The position numbers were made by a program, and so were the translations under genes. The notes below the pieces were generated by a model, which saw only the letters and a program-made list of their open reading frames with translations, was not told where the DNA came from and did no database searches. A stretch of 64,000 bases of DNA from contig CACLEZ010000002.1 in assembly GCA_902606175.1 (NCBI GenBank), positions 62,001 through 126,000 of the forward strand. Direction: 5' to 3'. Of the stretch, positions 24,790 to 34,558 are shown one piece after another (positions within the stretch are counted from its first letter, which is position 1; the number at the start of each line of letters is the position of its first letter). The stretch comes from an uncultured SAR86 cluster bacterium (GTDB taxonomy: Bacteria; Pseudomonadota; Gammaproteobacteria; Magnimaribacterales; Magnimaribacteraceae).

Positions 24790-26040
24790 ATGAACTACAA
24801 AAAATTCTTTTCAGACGAACTCATATCATTAAAATCTCAAGGCCTCTATAGAAAGTTTAGAGCTATAAATAGAAATAAATCTAGCTTTCCTAAGGCTACC
24901 GAGAGATTCGAAGGACAAGAAAGAGAAGTTGAAGTTTGGTGCAGCAATGACTATCTGAACCTCAGCCAGCACCCAGAGGTTACCAAAACATCCGTGGAAG
25001 TCATAAACGAGCTTGGTACAGGATCTGGCGGAACAAGAAATATATCTGGTACTTCGACCTATCACGTTGATCTTGAAAATTTATTGGCAGACCTGCACAA
25101 GAAAGAATCAGCATTACTTTTTCCTTCAGCATATACCGCAAATCAGTCAACTTTATGGACGCTCTGCAAAAACCTTGAAGGGGTAGAAGTATTTTCTGAT
25201 GAGCTTAACCACGCCTCACTAATACAAGGCATAAAGAATGCGAATGTTGAATGTCATGTCTTTAGGCACAACGATACTGAACATTTGGAAGAACTTTTAA
25301 AGACAGCTAATGCAAATACGCCAAAAATAATTGTTTTTGAATCTTTATATTCTATGGAAGGTCTCCGTTCTCCTCTTCAAAAGATTATTGAACTTGCCAA
25401 GAAGTATGATGCACTAACTTACCTAGATGAGGTCCACTCAGTCGGACTTTATGGACCTGAAGGTAGAGGTATTACTGCTGAGAAGGGGCTCGAAGAAGAT
25501 ATAGACATTATCAACGGCACTTTGTCTAAATCATTTGGTCAAATGGGTGGTTATGTCGCAGCTAATTCTGACATTATTGACTATATTAGAAGCTTTGCTC
25601 CTGGATTTATTTTTACTTCTTCTATGAATCCTTCGATAGCTGCCGCTTCAATAACTAGTATAAAAATTGCAATGGAATCTGAACATCTTAGGGACAATAT
25701 TAGACTTAATTCAGACCGAATAAGATTGGGCTTGAGAGATCTTGAAATTCCTTTTCTTGAAAATGATAGTCACATTATCCCAATACATTTATATGATCCT
25801 AGATTATGTAAAGGTGCGGCTAATCTTTTAATTGAAAAACATGGAATATACATTCAACCTGTTTTCCATCCTACTGTTCCAAAAGGTGATGAAAGGTTCA
25901 GAGTCACTATCACGCCTCGACATGAAGCTAGTGATATAGATCATTTTTTGAATGCTTTAGATGATGTATGGAAATCTATGGATTTAAAAAGGGCAGAGCC
26001 TACAGAAGCAGAAAAAACAGCAGTTTCAAGAATCTACTAG
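24790..26040 (+). CDS. hemA: 5-aminolevulinate synthase (C4/Shemin type)
   Basis: A 416-residue PLP-dependent alpha-oxoamine synthase that condenses glycine and succinyl-CoA. The N-terminal [10 protein letters not shown] and [13 protein letters not shown] are ALAS-like. [13 protein letters not shown] separates ALAS from BioF, KBL and SPT relatives. The catalytic Lys247 is in [12 protein letters not shown], and [12 protein letters not shown] carries the PLP Asp. Most gammaproteobacteria instead make ALA from glutamyl-tRNA. It is divergent from hemC across the Fur-like site and stands alone, meeting the MazG-like gene tail to tail. Confidence 0.93.
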   Translation: MNYKKFFSDELISLKSQGLYRKFRAINRNKSSFPKATERFEGQEREVEVWCSNDYLNLSQHPEVTKTSVEVINELGTGSGGTRNISGTSTYHVDLENLLADLHKKESALLFPSAYTANQSTLWTLCKNLEGVEVFSDELNHASLIQGIKNANVECHVFRHNDTEHLEELLKTANANTPKIIVFESLYSMEGLRSPLQKIIELAKKYDALTYLDEVHSVGLYGPEGRGITAEKGLEEDIDIINGTLSKSFGQMGGYVAANSDIIDYIRSFAPGFIFTSSMNPSIAAASITSIKIAMESEHLRDNIRLNSDRIRLGLRDLEIPFLENDSHIIPIHLYDPRLCKGAANLLIEKHGIYIQPVFHPTVPKGDERFRVTITPRHEASDIDHFLNALDDVWKSMDLKRAEPTEAEKTAVSRIY

Positions 26041-26454
26041 TTATAGATCTCCCTTCGCTCTTACTTCACTCTGGTCTACGGTGAACTGTTCACCATATCG
26101 AGCTTCAAGTTTCTTTTGATTTTCTGAAATCACTTCGACTGGATCAAGCTCTAAAGCCATACAAGCTGTAACCCAATACCACATCACATCTCCTAATTCT
26201 CTTTTCATATGAAAGATATTGTCTTGATCGGCTGGCTTACCTTGCAGAATCATTTTTTTGACTATTTCTACAAATTCTCCTGTCTCACTTCCCAGACCAA
26301 GAGCAGCAGTAAGCAAACGAGGGGTGTCGATAGGCGAATTATCCTGAATATTATCTAAAGACTTTTTTAAGTCTTCTATTTTTAAGCTCGGATCACTGGT
26401 TACTTTTGTTACAAAATCACAATAAGTTTCAAAGAATTTTTCTGTATTTTCCAT
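26041..26454 (-). CDS. MazG-like nucleotide pyrophosphohydrolase
   Basis: A 137-residue all-alpha NTP pyrophosphohydrolase. The metal motif is present as ETGEFVEIVKK followed by KRELGDVMWYW, the EXXE...EXXD pattern that holds Mg2+. It is a single MazG-type domain rather than the two-domain E. coli MazG. Such proteins hydrolyse dNTPs or modified nucleotides for pool cleaning; the substrate here is unknown. It lies immediately next to the end of hemA on the opposite strand, with no terminator between them. Confidence 0.8.
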   Translation of the reverse strand: MENTEKFFETYCDFVTKVTSDPSLKIEDLKKSLDNIQDNSPIDTPRLLTAALGLGSETGEFVEIVKKMILQGKPADQDNIFHMKRELGDVMWYWVTACMALELDPVEVISENQKKLEARYGEQFTVDQSEVRAKGDL

Positions 26455-26573
26455 AGCTTAATGATACCTAAAGAATATGATATTAATAGGTGCTTTAAAA
26501 AAATTAAATGGACCAATTTTTTTCTAATTTTCACAGAATAACTCAAGATTGAAAAACGATTCTTAGTTAGAAT

Positions 26574-28745
26574 ATGCAGGTGGATGTATCAGAAATCTTC
26601 GAAAGTTTAAATGAACCCCAAAGGAATGCAGTAACCTCTGAATCTAAAAATTTACTTGTTCTTGCAGGCGCAGGCTCAGGAAAAACAAGAGTTATTGCTC
26701 ATCGAGTAGCGTGGCTTATTAAAGCTGAAAATATAAATCCTCATTCAATCTTAACTGTTACTTTTACCAATAAAGCTTCTAGAGAGATGCGTGGAAGAAT
26801 TGAAGACATTGTCCAAGAAGAGATGGGAAATTTTTGGTGTGGAACTTTTCATGGAATCTCTCATCGATTATTAAGGACTCATTGGGAGGAAGCTGGTCTC
26901 AGAAAGGAATTTGCAATTCTGGACTCAGAGGATCAATACAGGGTAATTAAGAGAGTAGTTAAGTCAATGGGATTAGATGATACCAAGTGGCCTCCTCGGC
27001 AGATTCAATGGTTTATAAATAAGCAAAAAGATGAATGCAGAAGATCAAAAGATGTAGAAGTGGCAGATGACTATTTCGCCGAAAAGATGGCCGAAGTATA
27101 TAAGGTTTATGAAGAGCTATGTGAGAGAGAAAGTTTAGTAGATTTTGGAGAATTGCTGCTTAGGGTTTATATATTACTCAAAAGCAATGAAGAGGTCTTG
27201 AAGCACTATCAAAGAAGGTTTAGCCACATATTAGTAGATGAATTTCAAGATACTAATGAAGTCCAATATCAGTTTTTGAGACTTCTAGCTGATGGCGGCG
27301 CATGCTTTATGTCTGTAGGAGATGATGACCAATCAATTTATGGATGGAGAGGTGCAAAAAGTGAAAACATAAATAGATTTACAACTGATTACAAAAATAC
27401 TGAAATAATCAGACTAGAGCAAAACTATAGGTCAACCTCAGTTATTTTGAATGCTGCAAATGCAGTCATTAAAAATAATCAAGGAAGAATGGGAAAGGAA
27501 CTTTGGACTGATCAGAAAGAAGGTGAGCCAATTTCTATATATTCAGCTTACAACGAAGATGATGAAGCTAGGTATGTTGTCGGCAGCATACAGAATTGGG
27601 TAAACCAAGGAAGAAGTCTTGATGAAGTTGCGATTCTTTACAGATCCAATGCACAATCCAGAGTACTTGAAGAGGCAATTTTAAGAGAATCCTTACCATA
27701 CAAGATTTATGGCGGTTTGAGATTTTATGAAAGAGCAGAAATCAAGAATGCTATGAGTTACTTAAGACTCTTATACGGTAGAGAAGATGATGCAGCATTT
27801 GAAAGGGTTATCAATATTCCACCAAGGGGCATAGGTGCTAAGACCATAGATATAGTTAGAGCTAAAGCCGCCGAGAAAAATATGTCTCTATGGAAAGCTT
27901 GTGAAGAACTAATAGACATCGAGGGCTTAACAGCTAGAGCAGCTCAATCTATTCAAGGGTTTATGTCTAGTTTCAATACTCTTGAGTCAGATACGAGAGA
28001 TTTACAACTCAGAGATATAGTTGATATGGCCATTGAAAGAAGTGGGCTTATCGAATATCACAAGAAAGAAGCTGGTGAAAAAGGTAGGACGAGAGTTGAA
28101 AACTTATCGGAGTTAGTAGGTGCTGCCAGAGATTTTGAACCTGATTCTTTTGATGAACTAGAAGAGAGTGCCTTAAAGATGTTCATAGATCACGCTGCCC
28201 TAGATGCTGGAGAGACTCAAGCTTCAGAGCACGAGTCTGCAATACAACTTATGACACTACATTCTGCCAAAGGGCTAGAATTTCCTCTGGTTTTCATAAC
28301 CGGATTTGAAGAAGGGCTCTTTCCACATAAATTATCTATAGAAGACCCAAATCAGTTACAGGAAGAGAGGAGGCTCTGCTATGTAGGCATGACTAGGTCT
28401 ATGGAAAAATTATTTGTGACTCATGCAGAAATGAGAAATTTATACGGCTCTGAAAATTTTAATCCTGCTTCAAGGTTTTTAAGAGAGATACCTGATGAGC
28501 TAACCGTAGAGGTTCGCACAGGCGGTAATGTTTCTAGAACATCAAAAACTGGTTCAACCAGAATATCTGGTGAGGTTCCGGATACAAACTTTAAATTAGG
28601 ACAAAGGGTCCTGCATGAAGCTTTCGGAGAAGGAGTGATTCTGAATTACGAAGGTGAAGGGGCTAATGCGAGAGTAGAGGTTAATTTTGATACAAGCAAA
28701 ACTAAATGGCTCATGGTTGCTTACGCTAAACTGCAAAATATATAA
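26574..28745 (+). CDS. uvrD: UvrD/Rep-family superfamily 1 DNA helicase
   Basis: A 723-residue 3'-to-5' DNA helicase. Walker A is GAGSGKT near residue 32, the Q/Ia region gives TFTNKASREMRGR, the DExx motif is ILVDEFQDTNE, and motif III is GDDDQSIYGWRGA. Motif V/VI includes TLHSAKGLEFP and EERRLCYVGMTR. The C-terminal GQRVLHEAFGEGVIL to YAKLQNI is the small SH3-like tail of UvrD/PcrA proteins. It acts in nucleotide-excision and mismatch repair and in dislodging proteins from DNA. A TRAP binding-protein gene follows 15 bases later on the same strand. Confidence 0.93.
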   Translation: MQVDVSEIFESLNEPQRNAVTSESKNLLVLAGAGSGKTRVIAHRVAWLIKAENINPHSILTVTFTNKASREMRGRIEDIVQEEMGNFWCGTFHGISHRLLRTHWEEAGLRKEFAILDSEDQYRVIKRVVKSMGLDDTKWPPRQIQWFINKQKDECRRSKDVEVADDYFAEKMAEVYKVYEELCERESLVDFGELLLRVYILLKSNEEVLKHYQRRFSHILVDEFQDTNEVQYQFLRLLADGGACFMSVGDDDQSIYGWRGAKSENINRFTTDYKNTEIIRLEQNYRSTSVILNAANAVIKNNQGRMGKELWTDQKEGEPISIYSAYNEDDEARYVVGSIQNWVNQGRSLDEVAILYRSNAQSRVLEEAILRESLPYKIYGGLRFYERAEIKNAMSYLRLLYGREDDAAFERVINIPPRGIGAKTIDIVRAKAAEKNMSLWKACEELIDIEGLTARAAQSIQGFMSSFNTLESDTRDLQLRDIVDMAIERSGLIEYHKKEAGEKGRTRVENLSELVGAARDFEPDSFDELEESALKMFIDHAALDAGETQASEHESAIQLMTLHSAKGLEFPLVFITGFEEGLFPHKLSIEDPNQLQEERRLCYVGMTRSMEKLFVTHAEMRNLYGSENFNPASRFLREIPDELTVEVRTGGNVSRTSKTGSTRISGEVPDTNFKLGQRVLHEAFGEGVILNYEGEGANARVEVNFDTSKTKWLMVAYAKLQNI

Positions 28746-28760
28746 AATAAGGCACTTAAT

Positions 28761-29858
28761 ATGAAAAGATTATTAGCTATAGGGACTTTCTTTGTTCTGG
28801 TTTCTTGTTCGAACACAGAAGAATCCATTGTGGAAGATCAAGGATGTTTTTCAAATGGAACAAAGAATTATAAATGGACTATGGTAACTACTTGGCCTAA
28901 AAATTTTCCTGGACTAGGCATGGGACCAGAAAATTTTTCTAAATATGTAAATGAAATGACTTGCGGAAGGATGCAAATAAAAGTTTACGGAGCCGGAGAA
29001 TTCGTCCCTGCTTTAGGTGTCTTTGATGCAGTTTCACAAGGAAATGTTCAACTTGGCCATGGAGCATCTTATTATTGGACTGGAAAAGTAAAATCTTCGC
29101 AATTTTTTACCGCAATTCCCTTCGGACTTACTGCACAAGAAATGAATGGCTGGCTTCATTATGGAGGAGGTATGGAACTCTGGGAAGAAGCTTATGAACC
29201 TTTCAATTTAATCCCATTGGCAGGAGGCAATTCTGGAGTACAGATGGCCGGATGGTTTAAAAAAGAAATTAACACTTTAAGCGATCTTAAAGGTCTTAAG
29301 ATGAGGATACCTGGCCTAGCTGGTGAAGTATTTACCAGGGCAGGTGCCGAAACCGTAACTTTACCGGGAAATGAAATTTTTCTTTCTTTGCAACAAGGCG
29401 TAGTTGATGCTGCCGAGTGGGTTGGACCTTATAATGATTTGACTTTCGGTTTCCATCAAGTAGCTGACTACTACTATTATCCTGGATGGCATGAACCAGG
29501 TTCAACTTTAGAAATTATAATTAATAAAGAAGCCTATGAAGGATTGCCAGATGATTTAAAGGCCATAATTAAATATGCCGCTAAGTCAGCTAATCAAGAA
29601 ATGCTCGATGAATATACTGCAAGAAATAATAAAGCTCTCACAGAACTTGTTGAGAAGCATGATGTTGATCTTAGGAAGTTACCAGATAGCGTCCTTATAG
29701 AATTGAAAAAAATAACTGATGAAGTCATGGAAGATTTTATTGAAGATGATCCAATGGCACAGAAGGTTTATAAGTCTTATACAGAATTTAAAGACCAAGT
29801 AATCAACTATCATAGGATTTCTGAAAAGGCATACATAGATACGAGAGAATTGGATTGA
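28761..29858 (+). CDS. dctP: TRAP transporter substrate-binding protein (DctP), lipoprotein
   Basis: A 365-residue solute receptor of a tripartite ATP-independent transporter. The N-terminus is a lipoprotein signal with lipobox L-V-S-C (Cys16, then Ser), whereas most Gram-negative TRAP receptors are free in the periplasm. The mature part has TTWPKNFPG, the conserved LKGLKMRIPG with its carboxylate-binding Arg, and GVVDAAEWVGP. It resembles the TakP branch that binds 2-oxo acids. Its membrane subunits are encoded about 1.6 kb downstream on the other strand. It overlaps lipB by four bases. Confidence 0.85.
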   Translation: MKRLLAIGTFFVLVSCSNTEESIVEDQGCFSNGTKNYKWTMVTTWPKNFPGLGMGPENFSKYVNEMTCGRMQIKVYGAGEFVPALGVFDAVSQGNVQLGHGASYYWTGKVKSSQFFTAIPFGLTAQEMNGWLHYGGGMELWEEAYEPFNLIPLAGGNSGVQMAGWFKKEINTLSDLKGLKMRIPGLAGEVFTRAGAETVTLPGNEIFLSLQQGVVDAAEWVGPYNDLTFGFHQVADYYYYPGWHEPGSTLEIIINKEAYEGLPDDLKAIIKYAAKSANQEMLDEYTARNNKALTELVEKHDVDLRKLPDSVLIELKKITDEVMEDFIEDDPMAQKVYKSYTEFKDQVINYHRISEKAYIDTRELD

Positions 29859-30469
29859 AGAATTTAGAAGTCAAATACATAGGACTGGAAAAGTATCAAG
29901 ATACTTGGAAGCGAATGCAGGATGCAATAAATTTAAAGTCAGGAAATGAACCAGATGAGTTGTGGTTTGTAGAGCATTATCCTGTTTATACTCTCGGGCA
30001 TGCTGCTGAAGAGAGAAATATTATTCAAAATAATAATATTCCCGTAATAAGAACAGATAGAGGTGGCCAGGTAACTTATCATGGTCCAGGACAGTTGATG
30101 ATCTACTTCCTCTTAAATTTAAGGAGGCTGGGCTGGGGTCCAAAAAAATTAATTTGTGAGCTTGAAGGTGTAATGATTGATCTCTTAAGTAAATATGGAA
30201 TAGATGCAAAAAGAAAAATTGGTGCTCCTGGTATATATGTTCAAGAAAAAAAAATCGCTTCAATAGGCCTCAAGATAAAAAAAGGTCATTGCTATCATGG
30301 TATAAGTTTAAATGTTGATATGGACCTAAAACCTTTTAAAGGAATAGTTACCTGTGGAATTGACTCTCTAGAGGTTGTGCAACTTAAAGATCTAGCAGAT
30401 GTCTCAATGAAGAGAATTAAACAAGATTTGGTGAACATACTAAGAGAGCATGATTCTAAGGCTGCATAA
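29855..30469 (+). CDS. lipB: Octanoyltransferase LipB
   Basis: A 204-residue lipoate-protein ligase-like transferase that moves octanoate from acyl carrier protein to lipoyl domains. The signature is DRGGQVTYHGPGQL. The conserved Lys is in GLKIKKG, preceded by GAPGIYV, and the catalytic Cys is in IVTCGID. It starts at TTG 29855 inside the dctP stop (TTGA). Its targets here would include GcvH, encoded at 63.4 kb. It overlaps lipA by one base. Confidence 0.95.
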   Translation: MKNLEVKYIGLEKYQDTWKRMQDAINLKSGNEPDELWFVEHYPVYTLGHAAEERNIIQNNNIPVIRTDRGGQVTYHGPGQLMIYFLLNLRRLGWGPKKLICELEGVMIDLLSKYGIDAKRKIGAPGIYVQEKKIASIGLKIKKGHCYHGISLNVDMDLKPFKGIVTCGIDSLEVVQLKDLADVSMKRIKQDLVNILREHDSKAA

Positions 30470-31419
30470 TGGAAAACTTAATACCTACTAAAACTATTAA
30501 AGAAAATGGTGTGGTTGCTGTAAAGAATGGCATAAAACCAAATTCAAATAAGCTGATTCCGATCGAAAGAAAGCCTACATGGCTGAGAGTAAAATCACAA
30601 AACTCAAGGAAGTATAGAGAGCTAAAGAGTATTGTCTCCGAAAAGAAGCTCCATACTGTATGTGAAGAGGCAATGTGCCCAAACATCCAGGAATGTTGGA
30701 GCCATGGCACAGCAACTTTTATGCTGCTTGGTTCTGTTTGCACCCGTGCTTGCAAATTTTGTGCTGTTGACACTGGAAACCCCAAAGGGCAATTAGATAA
30801 AGATGAGCCTATAAAAGTAGCTAATTCAATTGCTTATATGGATTTAAAATACGCAGTTTTAACTTCTGTTAACAGAGACGACTTAAGTGACGGAGGTGCT
30901 GGACATTTTTCCGATACCATTCGAGCCATTAAAGAAAAGGCTCCAGAGGTAATCATTGAAGCATTAGTTCCAGATTTTTTAGGAAATACGAAATCCATTG
31001 AAATACTTTTAGACTCCAATCTAGAAGTATTTGCTCAAAATCTAGAAACGGTAAGTAGATTGACTAAACGTGTACGTGATCCTAGGGCTGGATATGATCA
31101 AACCTTAGAAGTCTTATCTTTTACAAAGCTGCACTCTCCAGAAATTATTACAAAAACAAGTTTAATGTTTGGACTTGGTGAGACTGAAGAAGAGATCTTG
31201 ATAGCTTTTGAAGATATAAAAAGAGCAGGAGTAGACGTACTCACACTTGGTCAATATATGCGACCTACTATAAATCACTTACCAGTTGAAAAGTGGTATA
31301 CGCCTGATGAATTCGATTATTTCAAAAAGATTGCGATTGAAATTGGTTTTCTGGAAGTTGCTTCTGGACCAATGGTACGTTCATCCTATAGAGCCGATAG
31401 AATAGCTCATCTTGTATAG
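30469..31419 (+). CDS. lipA: Lipoyl synthase LipA
   Basis: A 316-residue radical-SAM enzyme that inserts two sulfurs into octanoyl groups. The auxiliary cluster cysteines are in CEEAMCPNIQEC and the radical-SAM cysteines in CTRACKFC. Downstream motifs TSVNRDDLSDGGAGHF and GLGETEEEI are typical. The C-terminal SSYRAD supplies the Ser ligand of the auxiliary cluster. It is coupled to lipB by TAATG. The 3' end meets dctM from the other strand with a three-base gap. Confidence 0.97.
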   Translation: MENLIPTKTIKENGVVAVKNGIKPNSNKLIPIERKPTWLRVKSQNSRKYRELKSIVSEKKLHTVCEEAMCPNIQECWSHGTATFMLLGSVCTRACKFCAVDTGNPKGQLDKDEPIKVANSIAYMDLKYAVLTSVNRDDLSDGGAGHFSDTIRAIKEKAPEVIIEALVPDFLGNTKSIEILLDSNLEVFAQNLETVSRLTKRVRDPRAGYDQTLEVLSFTKLHSPEIITKTSLMFGLGETEEEILIAFEDIKRAGVDVLTLGQYMRPTINHLPVEKWYTPDEFDYFKKIAIEIGFLEVASGPMVRSSYRADRIAHLV

Positions 31420-31422
31420 AGA

Positions 31423-32796
31423 CTAATTTCCGTAAACTGCCTGTGGAAGAGCGGTTACCAAGTCCGGAAAAATAGCTAGAGCTATTAAAACTCCAAGCTG
31501 AATCAGAATAAAAGGGATAACTCCCCTATATATATCCTTTGTTGCAAGAGTATCTGGTGCTACACCTCTTAAATAAAATAAAGCAAAACCGAATGGCGGG
31601 GTCAAAAAGGATGTTTGAAGATTTATGGCGATCATTATTCCTAGCCAAATGGGGTCAACTCCTAGCATTAATAATGCTGGTCCAACAATAGGAACTACAA
31701 CTAGTGTAATTTGAATAAAATCTAATATAAAACCTAGTAGAAAAATAATCACCATAACGACCAATACAGCACCAAGTGCTCCTCCCGGTAATTCTGTAAA
31801 GATACCGGTTATAAGATCATCTCCTCCAAACCCTCTAAATACTAATGAGAAAATTGAAGACCCTAAAAGTATCATAAAGACCATCGCAGTTATTTCGGTA
31901 GTAGTCTCAACAGCTTCCGTAAGGTTTGTCCTGGTTAAACTGCTTTTACTGACAGCAAGTAAAATAGCTCCGAGAGCTCCAACACCAGCTGCTTCCGTTG
32001 GAGTAGCAATGCCTAAAAGAATAGATCCCAATACAGAAGTTATTAAGATAAATGGAGGTAGTAAAGATGTCAGTAATATTTTCCACCTTCCAGAGACTAT
32101 CGTTACTTCTTGTGATGGAGCCATCTTAGGTGAAAGATAAGCTCTGATGATTACATAAATTGCGTAACAAAATACCAGAATAAAGCCGGGAATGATTGCT
32201 CCCATAAACAGATCACCTACTGAAACAGTTCTTGCAGAGAAATTACCAATACTCAGCTGAGATTGTTGATAAGCAGCCGAAAGAACATCTCCCAATATTA
32301 CTAATGCTATTGAAGGCGGAATGATTTGGCCCAGAGTTCCTGTAGCGCAGATAGTTCCCGCTGAGAGACTAGGATCATAGTTTCTAGACAACATAATAGG
32401 CAAAGAAATCAGTCCCATCGCTATAACTGTGGCACCAACTATTCCTGTGCTTGCTGCTATTAAGGCTCCAACGAATATGACCGAGATAGCTAGACTACCT
32501 CTAAACCCACCAATAACCTCTGCCATATTACTAAGTAAGTCTTGAGCTAGATTTGATTTTTCTAGCAGAACACCCATGAAAACAAATAAAGGAACAGCCA
32601 CAAGAGTCATATTTGTCATATCTCCATAAAGCCTATTTGGAATTGCCCCTAAGAAAGCACTTTCAAAGGTTCCTGTTAATACTCCTAGTCCAGCAAAAAT
32701 AAGTGCAGTTCCTGCTAATGAAAAAGCCACAGGAAATCCTGCTAGTAAAACTAAGCAAATAACACCAAACATCAGCAATGGTATGAATTCAACCAT
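31423..32796 (-). CDS. dctM: TRAP transporter large permease subunit DctM
   Basis: 457 residues with about twelve or thirteen helices. PVAFSLAGTALIFAGLGVL at the start, the GATVIAMGLISLPIML stretch, and GTLGQIIPPSIALVILGD carry the conserved ion-binding region, with a matching second half (FILDFIQITLVVVPIVGP). It forms the Na+-driven carrier with DctQ and a periplasmic receptor. The natural receptor is probably the DctP encoded at 28.8 kb, although lipB-lipA lie between them and the strands oppose. It overlaps dctQ by eight bases. Confidence 0.92.
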   Translation of the reverse strand: MVEFIPLLMFGVICLVLLAGFPVAFSLAGTALIFAGLGVLTGTFESAFLGAIPNRLYGDMTNMTLVAVPLFVFMGVLLEKSNLAQDLLSNMAEVIGGFRGSLAISVIFVGALIAASTGIVGATVIAMGLISLPIMLSRNYDPSLSAGTICATGTLGQIIPPSIALVILGDVLSAAYQQSQLSIGNFSARTVSVGDLFMGAIIPGFILVFCYAIYVIIRAYLSPKMAPSQEVTIVSGRWKILLTSLLPPFILITSVLGSILLGIATPTEAAGVGALGAILLAVSKSSLTRTNLTEAVETTTEITAMVFMILLGSSIFSLVFRGFGGDDLITGIFTELPGGALGAVLVVMVIIFLLGFILDFIQITLVVVPIVGPALLMLGVDPIWLGIMIAINLQTSFLTPPFGFALFYLRGVAPDTLATKDIYRGVIPFILIQLGVLIALAIFPDLVTALPQAVYGN

Positions 32797-33289
32797 GGTG
32801 CTTAATAACTAGATATGATTTTAGGATTTCAGAAAGACTTTGAAGAGAGAGCAAGGCTGCAACTGCGATGAGCAAAGATTTTTGTATGTAAACAAAGGGA
32901 AGACCATCTGGTTCAGGTGAAACTTCCATAATTCTCCATGAAAATTCTACGTAACCCCATGAATACAAAAGTATTGTCCAACAAACAGGTTGCAGGAAAA
33001 TGATATTACCGAGTAAATCTACAAGAGCTTTTTTGGACTCACTAAAATTTCTGTAGAAGATGTCTACTCTTACATGAGCTCCTCTTTTTAAGGCAAATGC
33101 AGCTCCAAGAAGGAATAGACTGCCATGAAGATACAGAACTACATCTTGCAAGAAAACAGAACCCATATCCAGGCCATATCTCATTACAACGACTAGACAA
33201 GTTATAAGAACCATTATTGCAACGAACCACGAACAAATCTTTCCAGTCAATTCTGAAAATCTATCTAAATATCCACTAACGTTTTCCAA
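32789..33289 (-). CDS. dctQ: TRAP transporter small permease subunit DctQ
   Basis: 166 residues with four helices. The conserved stretch VVMRYGLDMGSVFLQDVVLY and the loop FALKRGAHVRVDIFY are the standard DctQ signature. It packs against DctM in the inner membrane. It is the first gene of the leftward dctQ-dctM pair and is divergent from the acyl-CoA dehydrogenase gene across 54 bases. Confidence 0.92.
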   Translation of the reverse strand: MENVSGYLDRFSELTGKICSWFVAIMVLITCLVVVMRYGLDMGSVFLQDVVLYLHGSLFLLGAAFALKRGAHVRVDIFYRNFSESKKALVDLLGNIIFLQPVCWTILLYSWGYVEFSWRIMEVSPEPDGLPFVYIQKSLLIAVAALLSLQSLSEILKSYLVIKHHG

Positions 33290-33343
33290 GGTAAATCTAT
33301 TTTTGTTAACGAGAAATTCAATTATAATTGAGGGGAGGTATTT

Positions 33344-34558
33344 ATGAACTTACAATTTACAAAAGAAGAATTAGATTTTCAAAAGGAAGTAAGAGACTGG
33401 ATTAAGGATAATTATCCTGAAGACATGAAAGACAGACTCATGAACTCTCCCAATGGCCATGTTACTAAAGAGGAGCATGTTCAATGGCAACAAGCACTTT
33501 TTTCAAAAGGGTGGGCTGGTGTAAATTGGCCTAAAGAATATGGAGGTGCTTCTTTTTCAGCCTCACAAAAATATTTGTTCAGTAAAGAAATGGCAGCTGC
33601 AAGAGCCCCCGGCTTTACTGCCTTTGGTATTTCAATGGTTGCCCCTGTTATCATGGCTTTTGGATCTGACGAACAAAAAGCTAAATACCTTCCTGATATT
33701 CTTTCTTCAAAAGTATGGTGGTGTCAGGGTTATTCTGAACCTGGATCTGGTTCGGATCTTGCTTCACTAAAAACTAAAGCTGAAGATAAAGGCGATCACT
33801 ACCTTGTTAATGGAGCCAAAACTTGGACAACAATGGCGCAACATGCTGATATGATTTTTTGTCTCGTTAGAACAAGTCAGGAAGATATCAGACAGAAAGG
33901 AATCTCTTTTTTGCTCATTGATATGCATTCTGAAGGAATCGAAGTCCAACCAATTAATACTTTAGATAATACTCCTATAGGACATCATGAAGTGAATACT
34001 GTATTTTTTGAGGATGTCAAAGTGCCCAAGGAAAACTTAATTGGTGAAGAGGGCAAGGGCTGGACTTATGCAAAATATTTATTGGAGTTTGAGAGAGGTA
34101 ACGGCTATTCCTCAGAGCTTTACCAACAGCTTCAACAGCTAAGAGCAAAAGCGGAGCTAGAAGATGTAGGTGGTAATAAGTTATCAGATGACCAAAGTTT
34201 TATGGAAGAAATTGCAAAATTAGAAGTTCAAATTAACGCAATGGAAGCAACTGAGCTAAGGATATTAGGAAGCCTATCAGCCGGTCAGAATGTCGGTCCT
34301 GAGTCATCTCTTTTAAAAACTAGAGGGACTGAAATAGGCCAAGCTATAACTGAACTAGCAGTTGAACTGGTGGGTTATTATGGAGTGCCATTTCACAATC
34401 CTGGTCCTGAAATCGGAAATAATGAACCTGCTATAGGTAGTAGATTTGCGAATACTGCTGCACCTAGATATTTTAATTATAGAAAGGCTAGTATTTATGC
34501 TGGTTCTAATGAAATACAAAGAAACATAATGGCAAAATTAGTTTTAGGTTTGAGTTAA
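33344..34558 (+). CDS. Acyl-CoA dehydrogenase
   Basis: A 404-residue flavoprotein. WWCQGYSEPGSGSDLASLKT binds FAD and substrate, and GAKTWTT follows. The C-terminal IYAGSNEIQRNIMAK lacks the usual Glu in the I-Y-E-G-T position, as in bacterial relatives that use a differently placed base and often act on branched or ring-containing (steroid-side-chain-like) acyl-CoAs. A strong ribosome site (GGGGAGG) lies six bases before the ATG. It overlaps yaaA by one base. Confidence 0.88.
   Translation: MNLQFTKEELDFQKEVRDWIKDNYPEDMKDRLMNSPNGHVTKEEHVQWQQALFSKGWAGVNWPKEYGGASFSASQKYLFSKEMAAARAPGFTAFGISMVAPVIMAFGSDEQKAKYLPDILSSKVWWCQGYSEPGSGSDLASLKTKAEDKGDHYLVNGAKTWTTMAQHADMIFCLVRTSQEDIRQKGISFLLIDMHSEGIEVQPINTLDNTPIGHHEVNTVFFEDVKVPKENLIGEEGKGWTYAKYLLEFERGNGYSSELYQQLQQLRAKAELEDVGGNKLSDDQSFMEEIAKLEVQINAMEATELRILGSLSAGQNVGPESSLLKTRGTEIGQAITELAVELVGYYGVPFHNPGPEIGNNEPAIGSRFANTAAPRYFNYRKASIYAGSNEIQRNIMAKLVLGLS

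Noticed and set aside
24790-26040. Reading hemA as BioF, KBL or serine palmitoyltransferase
   Set aside because: The GGTRNISGT stretch, the ALAS-like N-terminus and the position in the haem cluster favour ALAS.
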